Assembly: GCF_020687165.1 (NCBI RefSeq)
Contig: NZ_JAJEQC010000012.1
From: Hominenteromicrobium mulieris
Lineage (GTDB): Bacteria > Bacillota > Clostridia > Oscillospirales > Acutalibacteraceae
Strand: one strand, 5' to 3'
DNA: 64,000 bases
The notes beneath the pieces were generated by a model. That model saw only the letters and a list, made by a program, of their open reading frames with translations. It did not search any database and had not been told where the DNA came from. The position numbers and the translations under genes were made by a program. Shown one piece after another: positions 1-7,650 of the stretch. Within the stretch, counting starts at the first letter, position 1. Each line of letters begins with the position of its first letter.

Positions 1-1
1 C

Positions 2-325
2 GCGTTCAGCAACTCGCTTTCCATCGGCGGCATGCTGAAATACGATGAAAACAGCGTCGATATGAACGACGGCAAGCTCGAGATGCTTCTCATTCGCAAG
101 CCGGAAACGCTCCCTGACCTGCACCGCCTCATTCTGGCGCTCAAAAACAACGATTTTTCGGACAAGCACATCGATTTCGCTTCCGCGAGTACGTTCCGCC
201 TGCATGCCGCAGCGGGCTTTGATTGGTCAATCGACGGCGAATACGCCGCAGGCGGCATCGATACCGTCATCCGCTGCGTCAAGGATGCCGTGTGTATCGC
301 CGCGCCGCGTGTCGAAAACGGTTGA
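2..325 (+). CDS. Diacylglycerol/lipid kinase family protein, C-terminal part
   Basis: The reading frame is open from the left window edge, so the N-terminal catalytic half lies outside. The visible 107 residues include SIGGMLKY, an LLIRKP strand and a late W-S-I-D-G-E-Y segment. This matches the C-terminal beta-sandwich of the DagK/YegS/BmrU lipid kinase family, where W..DGE.. is a conserved turn. Family members phosphorylate diacylglycerol or related lipids at the membrane. The family call rests on this C-terminal pattern only, and the substrate cannot be told. The promoter of the next transport operon overlaps the stop codon. Confidence 0.7.
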   Translation, partial: AFSNSLSIGGMLKYDENSVDMNDGKLEMLLIRKPETLPDLHRLILALKNNDFSDKHIDFASASTFRLHAAAGFDWSIDGEYAAGGIDTVIRCVKDAVCIAAPRVENG

Positions 326-349
326 TTTTTCCTGCAAAACGTGTATAAT
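322..349 (+). promoter_or_regulatory. Sigma-A type promoter for the polysaccharide export operon
   Basis: TTGATT at 322-327 and TATAAT at 344-349 are separated by 16 bp. They lie about 120 bp before the permease start at 471. The leader holds a short inverted repeat, ACTGCC at 362-367 against GGCAGT at 388-393. I do not recognise a known riboswitch there. Confidence 0.6.
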
Positions 350-470
350 AGCAAAAGCGATACTGCCTGCGGACTGGAAGAAGGCCGGGCAGTAAGCCTA
401 TCCTATTCACCATATTTCCGGAATGCCTTTTTAGGTACGCGCGCTGCGCGGGAAAGGAGGTGCGGCCTGT

Positions 471-1319
471 ATGGCCTCATCTTTTGAAATCAAATCTACC
501 AGACCTTCGGTGGGGGAAACCATCGTCACCATCGTTCGGGATCACATTGATTACCGAAAACAGATCTTTAAGCTTGCGGGCTCCGACCTGCGCCGCACAT
601 ATCGTGCGTCCGCACTCGGTTGGTCTTGGGCCATCATCAAGCCGCTTGTCACGATTTTCGTTTACTGGTTCGCATTTGCCATCGGCCTGCGCCGCGGCGG
701 CGATATCGAGGGCTACCCGTTCGTGCTGTGGCTCATCAGCGGCATCGTGCCGTGGTTTTATATGAGCGAAATGCTCACGCTTGGCACCGAGTGTATTTTA
801 CGAAACCGCTATCTTGTCACCAAGATGAAATACCCGGTCTCCACCATTCCGACGTTTACCAGCATCTCCAAATTCTCTGTGCACCTCATCTTGATGATGA
901 TCACCATCCTCATCTTCGTTATCACCGGCAACGAATTGACCATCTACCTTGTGCAGCTGCCGTTTTACATGCTGTGCAATTTCCTGTTCTTCACCGGCTG
1001 GGCTATGTTTGCCGCGCCCATCGCCGCCATCAGCACCGATTTCTCAAACCTCGTCAAATCGTTCGTTACAGCGGTGTTCTGGCTTTCCGGCGTGCTTTTT
1101 CAGGTCGATACCATGCACAAGGGCCTCGCACATAAGCTTTTGATGCTGAATCCCGTCACGTTCCTGTGCAACGGCTACCGCAACTGCTTCATTTACCACA
1201 CGTGGTTCTTTGACCAGCCGAAGCGCCTTTTGTATTTCGCCGTCTGGCTCGTCGTCATTTACGCACTCGGCATCTGGAGCTACCGCCGCACCCGCAGCGA
1301 AATGGCGGATGTACTGTAA
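471..1319 (+). CDS. ABC-2 type permease, polysaccharide/teichoic acid export (TagG/Wzm-like)
   Basis: This 282-residue protein carries the ABC-2 fold: a cytoplasmic amphipathic N-terminus ending in RRTYRASALGWSW, which is typical of O-antigen and teichoic acid exporters, followed by about six hydrophobic segments. It would form the membrane channel that moves an undecaprenyl-linked glycan across the cytoplasmic membrane. An AAAGGAGG ribosome site lies just before the ATG. The ATPase subunit follows 13 bp downstream, the usual order of TagGH and Wzm/Wzt pairs. No glycosyltransferase genes for the glycan are adjacent, so the exported polymer is unknown. Confidence 0.85.
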   Translation: MASSFEIKSTRPSVGETIVTIVRDHIDYRKQIFKLAGSDLRRTYRASALGWSWAIIKPLVTIFVYWFAFAIGLRRGGDIEGYPFVLWLISGIVPWFYMSEMLTLGTECILRNRYLVTKMKYPVSTIPTFTSISKFSVHLILMMITILIFVITGNELTIYLVQLPFYMLCNFLFFTGWAMFAAPIAAISTDFSNLVKSFVTAVFWLSGVLFQVDTMHKGLAHKLLMLNPVTFLCNGYRNCFIYHTWFFDQPKRLLYFAVWLVVIYALGIWSYRRTRSEMADVL

Positions 1320-1332
1320 GGAGGGCAAAAGC

Positions 1333-2064
1333 ATGAGCGAACAAAATAGCATTGCCATCCGTTTTAAAAATGTCTGCAAAACGTACAGACTGTATACAAG
1401 CAGCCGCCGTCGCCTTTTGGGGCTGTTTTTCAAAAGCGTGCCGCACAAAACAAAGCACGCCGTCGTCGATATGAACCTCACCGTCGAGCGCGGCGAAGCC
1501 GTCGCCATTTTAGGACGCAACGGCGCGGGCAAATCCACCATGCTTAAAATGATCACCGGCGTCACGTTCCCCACAAGCGGCGAAATTTACGTCAACGGCA
1601 TCGTCAGCGCGCTTCTGGAGCTCACAAGCGGCTTTGACCAGGAATTTACCGGCCGCGAAAACATTTACCTCAAGGGCCGCATTTTGGGCCTTAACGATGA
1701 AGACATCGCAAAGCTCGAGCCTGCCATCATTGATTTTGCAGAGCTCGAAGAATACATTGACCAGCCTGTGCGCACGTATTCCAGCGGTATGAAAGCGCGC
1801 CTCGGTTTTTCCATCTGCGTCAACATCAACCCGGAAATCCTCATCGTCGATGAGGCGCTGTCCGTCGGCGACCGCGCGTTCCGCGATAAGTGCACCAAAA
1901 AGGTGAAGGAGATCATGCAGGGCGACATCACGCTTCTGTTCGTCACCCATTCGCCGGAGATTGCCAAAGCGTTCTGCACCCGCGGTATCGTGATGAAAAA
2001 CGGAAAGATCGTGTTTGACGGCACCATCGATGAAGCCATCGACTACTACGCCACAAAATACTAA
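1333..2064 (+). CDS. ABC transporter ATP-binding protein, polysaccharide export (TagH/Wzt-like)
   Basis: This 243-residue ATPase partners the preceding permease. Walker A is GRNGAGKST at residues 61-69, the signature is YSSGMKARL near 149-157, Walker B is ILIVDEALS near 169-177, and the switch histidine is near 206. The SSGM form of the signature and the VSALLELTSGF stretch are typical of the TagH/Wzt branch. An upstream in-frame extension exists, but ATG 1333 has an AAGGAGG site at good spacing and starts at the normal family position. The protein stops soon after the nucleotide-binding domain, so it lacks the C-terminal substrate-recognition extension of classical Wzt or TagH. Confidence 0.88.
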   Translation: MSEQNSIAIRFKNVCKTYRLYTSSRRRLLGLFFKSVPHKTKHAVVDMNLTVERGEAVAILGRNGAGKSTMLKMITGVTFPTSGEIYVNGIVSALLELTSGFDQEFTGRENIYLKGRILGLNDEDIAKLEPAIIDFAELEEYIDQPVRTYSSGMKARLGFSICVNINPEILIVDEALSVGDRAFRDKCTKKVKEIMQGDITLLFVTHSPEIAKAFCTRGIVMKNGKIVFDGTIDEAIDYYATKY

Positions 2065-2103
2065 ACTACCCCTTCGATTTTGAAACCGGAAAGGAAATTT
2101 ACC

Positions 2104-2613
2104 ATGAGAAAACCCAAAAAGCTTACGGCGCTCTTGCTCGCGCTCACACTGCTTTTCGCCTGCGCCGCCTGCGGCAGCGGAAACAGCACAACAGACAGCG
2201 GCAAAACCATCTCGGGCACGCTGCCGGAGATTATAGACCGCCTGTATGACACCGTAGATGTCGATGACGAGCAGCGCGATTTTCTCAAAAACAGCGTCGG
2301 CACGGTCGAGATTCCGAAAGACCAGTCTGCGTATTACTTCGGCGTCGAAAACCTCGATTTTGAAGAAGCCGTCGCGAGCGAGCCGCTCATCAACGCCATC
2401 GCGTTTTCCGTTTGCCTCATGCGTGTCAAGGACGGTACCGACATCGACGAGCTGAAAGCGGAGATCCGCCGCAGCGCGAACCCCGCCAAGTGGATCTGCG
2501 TGGATGTCAACCCGAACGACGTGCGCGTGGAAAGCGTCGGCGACCTTGTCCTGCTCATCATGGCGGACGATTCCGAAAAATACAGCGAAGCATTCTACGC
2601 CCTCGCCGAGTAA
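2104..2613 (+). CDS. Lipoprotein of unknown function (possibly DUF4358-like)
   Basis: A 169-residue secreted protein. The N-terminus is a type II signal peptide (MRKPKKLTALLLALTLLFAC) with possible lipidated cysteines at 20 or 23, then a Ser/Thr/Gly-rich linker. The mature part has a pattern of two alpha/beta repeats with a KWICVDVN strand and an LVLLIMADD strand. This resembles small clostridial lipoproteins grouped as DUF4358, but that match is from memory of the pattern and is not secure. It starts 39 bp after the export ATPase with a GGAAAGGAA ribosome site, so it is probably cotranscribed. No enzymatic motif is visible. Confidence 0.7.
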   Translation: MRKPKKLTALLLALTLLFACAACGSGNSTTDSGKTISGTLPEIIDRLYDTVDVDDEQRDFLKNSVGTVEIPKDQSAYYFGVENLDFEEAVASEPLINAIAFSVCLMRVKDGTDIDELKAEIRRSANPAKWICVDVNPNDVRVESVGDLVLLIMADDSEKYSEAFYALAE

Positions 2614-2623
2614 AAAGCAAAAC

Positions 2624-2652
2624 TTGACGAAAACGCCAAAAATCGCTATGAT
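2624..2652 (+). promoter_or_regulatory. Promoter of ridA
   Basis: TTGACG at 2624-2629 and TATGAT at 2647-2652 are separated by 17 bp. The -10 element ends 46 bp before the ridA ATG. Confidence 0.6.
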
Positions 2653-2698
2653 GAATATAAACGCGGCGTGATGCCGTGTGACGAAAGGAAGTTATATC

Positions 2699-3073
2699 AT
2701 GCTGAAGAAAATCGATACAAAGAAAGCCCCCGCAGCCATCGGCCCGTATTCGCAGGCCATCGTTTGCGGCAATATGCTCTTCACCTCCGGTCAGATTCCG
2801 ATCGACCCCGCAACGGGCGACATCCACGGTGCAGACATCACCGAGCAGGCAGAGCAGGTCATGAAGAACCTCGCCGCCGTCCTCGAAGAAGCCGGTACCA
2901 CGTTTGAAAACGCCGTGAAGACCACCTGCTTCCTCGCCGATATGGGCGATTTCGCCGCGTTCAACGCCGTCTACGGCAAGTATTTCACCGAAAAGCCGGC
3001 ACGCTCCTGCGTTGCCGTCAAGACCCTGCCGAAGAACGTCCTCGTCGAAGTGGAAGTCATCGCAGCGCTTTAA
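2699..3073 (+). CDS. ridA: RidA family 2-iminobutanoate/2-iminopropanoate deaminase
   Basis: This 124-residue protein has full family length and the signature blocks of YjgF/YER057c/UK114 proteins: AAIGPYSQAI near residues 13-22, SGQIPIDPATG, and a C-terminal C-V-A-V-K-T-L-P segment. The catalytic arginine expected before the last strand is present in the PARSCVAV block. The family hydrolyses reactive enamines and imines released by PLP enzymes such as threonine dehydratase, in the cytoplasm as a homotrimer. ATG 2699 is chosen over a GTG at 2678 because it has an AAAGGAAG ribosome site and gives the usual start. It appears monocistronic, with its own promoter and terminator. Confidence 0.92.
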   Translation: MLKKIDTKKAPAAIGPYSQAIVCGNMLFTSGQIPIDPATGDIHGADITEQAEQVMKNLAAVLEEAGTTFENAVKTTCFLADMGDFAAFNAVYGKYFTEKPARSCVAVKTLPKNVLVEVEVIAAL

Positions 3074-3085
3074 TTTCCGCAAAAC

Positions 3086-3129
3086 AAAAGGCATACGGTA
3101 AGCGAAAAACGCTTTGCCGTATGCCTTTT
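3086..3129 (+). terminator. Intrinsic terminator after ridA
   Basis: The 13-bp arms AAAAGGCATACGG (3086-3098) and CCGTATGCCTTTT (3117-3129) form a hairpin whose A and T runs let it act on both strands. Confidence 0.8.
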
Positions 3130-3141
3130 GGCATATAAAAA

Positions 3142-3167
3142 GCGCCGTACGGGTTCCCGTACGGCGC
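3142..3167 (-). terminator. Intrinsic terminator for the AI-2E permease gene
   Basis: A perfect 12-bp stem, GCGCCGTACGGG with CCCGTACGGCGC, closes a 2-nt loop. On the minus strand it is followed by a TTTTT run, just after the stop at 3175. Confidence 0.8.
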
Positions 3168-3174
3168 CGAAAAA

Positions 3175-4536
3175 TCACTTTTTCTTGCTCGTTTTAAACT
3201 TCGGGAACAGCGGCTTTTTACCCTGTTCCTTTTTCTTTGCCGCGCGTTCCAAAACGGGGGCGCACAGCGGGCGGCCCTTAGAATACCCCGCCGCGTAGTG
3301 AGAGCTTTCCAGATATGGGTATTTGCCCGGTTCTAAATCAGCGTTTGAAAGCCCGCGCGCCGCAAGGCGGTTCGTTGTCACGCGGCGCATCACCGTGTAT
3401 AGAACCGCTGCAATCGGTGTGCCGAGAATAATGCCCAAAATGCCGAACAAATTGCTGAAGATCGTCACGGCGGTCATCACCCACACGCCCGGCAGACCAA
3501 TGGTCGAGCCCACGACCTTCGGGTAAATGAGGTTGCCCTCAAACTGCTGAAGGCAGATGAAGAAGATGACGAACCATACAGCATCCATGGGGTTTACGAT
3601 CAGCAGCAAAAACGCGCCGATGCCGCAGCCGATGTACGCGCCGAGAATCGGTATTAACGCAGTGATCGTCACAATGCACGAGATGAGCAGCGCGTAGTCA
3701 AACCCGATAAGCGACATGCAGATGAAGCACAGGCAGCCTAAAATGACACACTCCGTCAGCTGGCCGCGCACAAAGGAAGAAAACACGTTGTTCGAGGTTA
3801 CCGCAATGTCTGCCAGCGTTGCCACCACCTTTTTCGGCAGCAGGGAATAGGAGACACGCTTTAAGGAAAGCAGCAGGCTCTCCTTGCTCGTCAGGAAGTA
3901 CGCGGAGAAGATAACGGAGAGCACAAACGTGAAAATGCCGCTCGCCACATTCACGGTCACGTTTACAAGCGAGCTGAAAAAGTTCGTCGTAAACTCCGTT
4001 GCGCCCGATAAAATCGAAGACCAGTTGAAGTTATTCAACGAATCCACCATCGTGGAAAAATCGAGGTCAAACTGCTTGGAAAGCTCGTCTGCCCATTTGG
4101 CAATCTGGTCTGCATACACCGGAATATTCACGCGTGCCGTCTCGCCGATGAGTTCTAAAGACTTGAAAATCTCCGGCACGACATACAGCGTGATGGCGAG
4201 GAGGATGAGCACGATCACCGCATAGGAAAGCGCCACGCATACCGGGCGCTTCAGCTTTTTCCACACCTTGTTGTCACTGCGTGTGAGCCTTCCGAACACC
4301 GTGTTCTCAAACAGATTCAAAAACACATTTAAAATGTACGCGATAAAAAGGCCCAGAATAAACGAGCTCACCGCGTTAAAGAGCACGCCGCCCACCTTCG
4401 AGACCGCATCGAACTTGAACAGTACGAAAATCAGCCCCACCGCAAAGGCGGCAATGGCAATGCCGGGCTTTACATAGTCCCACGGGGTGTATTCCCGCAT
4501 CGGTTTCTTTTCTGCAGAATGGTTTTCTTTTTCCAC
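3175..4536 (-). CDS. AI-2E family transporter (PerM/YdiK-like membrane protein)
   Basis: A 453-residue integral membrane protein with a short charged N-terminus and hydrophobic segments. It has the family's central block of long amphipathic helices (about residues 120-190), then the ISCIVTITALIPILGAYIG and GNLIYPKVVGSTIGLP motifs that typify the AI-2E/PerM superfamily. Members are linked to autoinducer-2 export or to Na+/H+ antiport, so the substrate is open. The start is a GTG with GGAGGG upstream at 6 bp. The extended basic C-terminus (KKKEQGKKPLF...) is lysine-rich. It stands alone, converging on ridA. Confidence 0.85.
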   Translation of the reverse strand: MEKENHSAEKKPMREYTPWDYVKPGIAIAAFAVGLIFVLFKFDAVSKVGGVLFNAVSSFILGLFIAYILNVFLNLFENTVFGRLTRSDNKVWKKLKRPVCVALSYAVIVLILLAITLYVVPEIFKSLELIGETARVNIPVYADQIAKWADELSKQFDLDFSTMVDSLNNFNWSSILSGATEFTTNFFSSLVNVTVNVASGIFTFVLSVIFSAYFLTSKESLLLSLKRVSYSLLPKKVVATLADIAVTSNNVFSSFVRGQLTECVILGCLCFICMSLIGFDYALLISCIVTITALIPILGAYIGCGIGAFLLLIVNPMDAVWFVIFFICLQQFEGNLIYPKVVGSTIGLPGVWVMTAVTIFSNLFGILGIILGTPIAAVLYTVMRRVTTNRLAARGLSNADLEPGKYPYLESSHYAAGYSKGRPLCAPVLERAAKKKEQGKKPLFPKFKTSKKK

Positions 4537-4669
4537 AATGACCCTCCGGTTTCCAATACACGTTAAGGCGATACCGCAGGCTTCGCCCTAAAAATGACCC
4601 GCCGCACACGGAAATGCGCGCGGCGGGTGCTCAGAGTTTTTTATTTAAGAATTAAAATAAGAATTAAAA

Positions 4670-5635
4670 TCAGAACGTCGCCTTTGCGCCAGTCTCAAAT
4701 GCCTTGTAAGCACCGTCCATCAAACGGGTCAGCATCACAGCCTCGTCAATCGTGAACGGAGACGGCTTGCCGTTTACAACAGCATCGATCCACTGGTCGA
4801 TCGGCAGCGGCTCCTTTTCCGGCAGCTCAAGGTCTACCCACTTGCCTTCGGTCGCCTTGCCACCCCACTGTACGCTGTCGCCGTGTACCATCACAGCGCC
4901 GTCCGTGCCGCTCACTTCCAGCGTGTACGGGTTGCACTCGGAGACAAAGCCGGTCTCGGAAACGCCGATCTTGCCGTCTGCAAACTCGATGACGGAAACC
5001 GCATTATCCTCAACGCCGCGGTTCGTCACCTGCGTGAACGTGGAGGTAATGGATTTCGGCTCTCCCAGCAGCCAGTAAAGCGTGTACATCGGGTGTGAGC
5101 CAAGGTCTATCATTGCGCCGCCGCCGCACTGTGCTTTATCGTAGAAATGCGGGGGAAGCCAGTTTGCGGAGCTGCCGTTGTGTACGTTGCGCACGCGTGC
5201 GTAGGTCACACGGCCCAACTTGCCGCTGTCCATCAAAGCTTTTACCGCGCGCAGCGTCGGGAACGTGCGGTGCGGGTAAGAGATCGTAAATACCTTGCCG
5301 GAAGCCTTCACAGCCTCGGCGACCTTCTCTGCGTCCTTGGGGTCGATGGTGAGCACCTTCTCGGTGAAGATGTTCTTCTTCGCCGCCGTCACCTTCATCA
5401 TGATCTCCGGGTGGTCGCAGGTCGCAGTGCAGATGACCACGCTGTCAATGCTCTCGTCGCCGAGTACAGCGTCAAGGTTTGCGTTGAACGGCAGGTTCAT
5501 TTCATCGGCGAACTTCTTGCCGCGCTCTGCGTCGTTGTCCCAAACTACAGCGACTTCCGCGTTCGGGTTGTTCAGTACACCCGTGGTGTACTCTTTGGTG
5601 TGGACGTGCCAGGTGCCTAAAATTGCAACTTTCAT
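4670..5635 (-). CDS. Gfo/Idh/MocA family oxidoreductase
   Basis: This 321-residue protein begins with a Rossmann strand (KVAILGTWHVH) and continues with VVWDNDAERGKKFA, VICTATCDHPEIM and the nearly invariant NIFTEKVLT block, whose lysine binds substrate and cofactor. The C-terminal alpha/beta domain carries GGGAMIDLGSHP with the catalytic-type D and H. The family uses NAD(P) to oxidise or reduce sugars, inositols and related compounds. I choose ATG 5635 over TTG 5644 because AAGGAG lies 10 bp before the ATG but only 1 bp before the TTG. No sugar gene is adjacent, so the substrate is unknown. Confidence 0.87.
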   Translation of the reverse strand: MKVAILGTWHVHTKEYTTGVLNNPNAEVAVVWDNDAERGKKFADEMNLPFNANLDAVLGDESIDSVVICTATCDHPEIMMKVTAAKKNIFTEKVLTIDPKDAEKVAEAVKASGKVFTISYPHRTFPTLRAVKALMDSGKLGRVTYARVRNVHNGSSANWLPPHFYDKAQCGGGAMIDLGSHPMYTLYWLLGEPKSITSTFTQVTNRGVEDNAVSVIEFADGKIGVSETGFVSECNPYTLEVSGTDGAVMVHGDSVQWGGKATEGKWVDLELPEKEPLPIDQWIDAVVNGKPSPFTIDEAVMLTRLMDGAYKAFETGAKATF

Positions 5636-5658
5636 AGTTTTCAAACTCCTTGCCCTAA

Positions 5659-6057
5659 TCAGGTCTTTTGTTTAAACTGCTTATGGCAGCGCTGGCAGGT
5701 GACAAGAATTTTACCGCGTCCGCGCGGTGCGCGCAGCTGCTGGCGACAGCCCGGACAGCGGAAGTACTTGTATTGCTTGCGCTCGCGAAAAGCCGTTTTC
5801 TTAATTCTAAACCATTTTTGCACCGGTGTCCATACCTTTAAGAAAGAATAATATTCTTTTTGCCGCGCGGGGATGTTGCGCGAGAACATACGGAACAGCG
5901 CATAGATGTAAAGTGCGTAAGAAATAATTGCGAGCGGCCAGAACCAGAAAATGCGCGAAAGGAACATCACGATGATACCGAGGATCATCAAAACAAGGTT
6001 CAGTTCGTCCGTGCCGTACCGGCCGTACATAAATCTTCTCAATTTTTCAAGAAACAA
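5659..6057 (-). CDS. Small membrane protein with C-terminal zinc ribbon
   Basis: A 132-residue protein with two closely spaced hydrophobic helices (about residues 20-60) and a basic soluble tail. The tail carries CPGC near residue 100 and CQRC near 122, a CxxC...CxxC zinc-ribbon arrangement. This design recurs in clostridial proteins of unknown role, and I assign no function. The start is taken as TTG 6057, with AAGGAAG 9 bp upstream; an internal ATG at 6030 is an alternative that would remove nine residues. A good promoter lies about 60 bp upstream. It could share a transcript with the oxidoreductase 23 bp downstream. Confidence 0.65.
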   Translation of the reverse strand: MFLEKLRRFMYGRYGTDELNLVLMILGIIVMFLSRIFWFWPLAIISYALYIYALFRMFSRNIPARQKEYYSFLKVWTPVQKWFRIKKTAFRERKQYKYFRCPGCRQQLRAPRGRGKILVTCQRCHKQFKQKT

Positions 6058-6122
6058 ATAAAAACACTTCCTTAGAAATGAGGGTATAGAGATAAGGTTA
6101 AAAATAAAATTTTACAGTTAAA

Positions 6123-6151
6123 AGTATAATGCGCGAAAAACTTTTTTTCAA
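6123..6151 (-). promoter_or_regulatory. Promoter for the zinc-ribbon membrane protein
   Basis: On the minus strand, TTGAAA (6151-6146) and TATACT (6128-6123) are separated by 17 bp, leaving a leader of about 60 nt. The neighbouring stretch 6170-6225 has several short ACACTAAG/GTAACA repeats of unknown meaning. Confidence 0.6.
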
Positions 6152-6308
6152 GAAAACCGAGACTTCTTTCACACTAAGTTTACACTTTGTTCTTAGGGTA
6201 ACACTAAGGTAACAAATTGTGCATAAATCTCTGCGGTTTCAGAAGCAGAACATCACAGGACACAAGCGGACATCTTTTTCAAAACGCGCTTTTTCCGGTA
6301 TTTACCGC

Positions 6309-6337
6309 TTGACAAATCAGAACGCATGTTCTATAAT
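6309..6337 (+). promoter_or_regulatory. SOS promoter of the dinB operon
   Basis: A consensus TTGACA at 6309-6314 and a consensus TATAAT at 6332-6337 are separated by exactly 17 bp. The spacer contains a full LexA box and a second identical box covers the transcribed start region. Such a strong core promoter needs tight repression, which the two boxes would provide. Confidence 0.85.
6320..6331 (+). promoter_or_regulatory. LexA box 1 (SOS operator)
   Basis: GAACGCATGTTC fits the Gram-positive LexA/DinR consensus GAACRNRYGTTY at every position. It is a perfect palindrome that fills the spacer between -35 and -10, so LexA bound here would exclude RNA polymerase. Confidence 0.88.
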
Positions 6338-6348
6338 AAGAGCATAGA

Positions 6349-6360
6349 GAACGCATGTTC
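6349..6360 (+). promoter_or_regulatory. LexA box 2 (SOS operator)
   Basis: A second identical GAACGCATGTTC, 29 bp from the first, just past the expected transcription start. The ATG inside this box at 6355 is in frame with dinB but lies upstream of the ribosome site, so it is not the start. Confidence 0.88.
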
Positions 6361-6387
6361 GTAACGCGCCGAAAGGAGGCAAAAGCC

Positions 6388-7635
6388 GTGGATCGGGTCA
6401 TTCTGCACATCGATATGAATAACTTTTATGCCTCTGTGGAGACGCTTTATGACCCGTCGCTGAAAGATATTCCCATGGCGGTCGGCGGCGATAAAGAGCG
6501 TCGCCACGGCATTGTCCTCGCGAAAAATATGCTCGCGAAGGCCAAAGGCGTCAAAACGGCGGAAGCCCTGTGGGAAGCGGAACGCAAATGCCCCGGCATC
6601 AAGTTCGTCCCGCCGCATTTTGAGCGCTACGCAAAGTATTCGCGCCTTGCAAAGGAGATCTACATGCAGTACACCGACATGGTGGAAAGCTTCGGCTTAG
6701 ACGAGTGCTGGCTCGACGTGACCGGCAGCCGCCGCTTGTTCGGCAGCGGCCGCGAGATTGCGGAGGAAATTCGCGCGCGCGTCAAAGATGAGCTCGGGCT
6801 CACGGTGTCAATCGGCGTGTCGTTCAACAAAATTTTCGCAAAGCTCGGCAGCGACTATAAAAAGCCGGATGCCGTAACGGAGTTCACGCGCGAGAATTTT
6901 AAAGAGCTCGTGTGGCCGCTCCCGGCGGCAGACCTGCTGTTCGTCGGCAAATCGACGCAGGAAGCGCTCAGAAAATACGGCATCTACACCATCGGCGACG
7001 CCGCAAAGGCCGACCGAAAGCTGTTAAAAAGGCTGTTCGGCAAGGCGGGCGAGCAATTAAGTATGTACGCAAACGGCGAAGACAGGTCGCCCGTGCGCCG
7101 TGTGAACGAGCACGAGGAGGTCAAAAGCATCGGCAACAGCACCACCGCCGTGCACGACCTAAAAGACGACGGCGAAATTCGCGCAGAGCTCTACATGCTC
7201 TCCGAAAGCGTCGCACAAAGATTGCGCGAAAAGGGCCTTTGCGGCTACAACGTGCAGCTTTCCGTGCGCAAATATAACCTCGAGACCTACCAGCGCCAGA
7301 AGATGTTGGAGACCGCCGTGGCGGATTCCAAAAGCATTTTCGACGCCGCCTACGGCCTTTTCCGCGCCCACCACACGGGCGAATCCATCCGCAGCATCGG
7401 CGTGCGCGTGTCGTCGCTTGTGCCGCTCGGCATGTCGCAGTGCTCGCTGTTTGAAGATGCCGCACGCGGGCAAAAGGCCCAAAAGCTCGAAACGACGGTC
7501 GATTTTCTGCGCTGCAAATACGGCGGCGACATCATTGACCGCGGCATCAAGGTGATGCACAAAGACCTCTTTCAGTCCGCTGCGGAAAACCGCCGCACAC
7601 ACGTCGAAAACCCGTTTAAGGGCGTCGCGCTTTAA
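6388..7635 (+). CDS. dinB: Y-family DNA polymerase IV
   Basis: A 415-residue translesion polymerase. The palm motif HIDMNNFYASVE (residues 7-18) supplies the first metal-binding aspartate. GLDECWLDV (near 103-111) carries the acidic pair, with CW where most relatives have AY. SIGVSFNKIFAKLGSDYKKPDA is the conserved finger-palm block. Thumb and little-finger domains fill the rest, ending without an obvious beta-clamp peptide. GTG 6388 is chosen: AAAGGAGG lies 8 bp upstream and the protein then starts at the usual MDRVILHID. The two LexA boxes in its promoter show DNA-damage induction. Two repair-linked genes follow in the same direction within 16 bp. Confidence 0.93.
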   Translation: MDRVILHIDMNNFYASVETLYDPSLKDIPMAVGGDKERRHGIVLAKNMLAKAKGVKTAEALWEAERKCPGIKFVPPHFERYAKYSRLAKEIYMQYTDMVESFGLDECWLDVTGSRRLFGSGREIAEEIRARVKDELGLTVSIGVSFNKIFAKLGSDYKKPDAVTEFTRENFKELVWPLPAADLLFVGKSTQEALRKYGIYTIGDAAKADRKLLKRLFGKAGEQLSMYANGEDRSPVRRVNEHEEVKSIGNSTTAVHDLKDDGEIRAELYMLSESVAQRLREKGLCGYNVQLSVRKYNLETYQRQKMLETAVADSKSIFDAAYGLFRAHHTGESIRSIGVRVSSLVPLGMSQCSLFEDAARGQKAQKLETTVDFLRCKYGGDIIDRGIKVMHKDLFQSAAENRRTHVENPFKGVAL

Positions 7636-7650
7636 GATAGGGAGAACAGC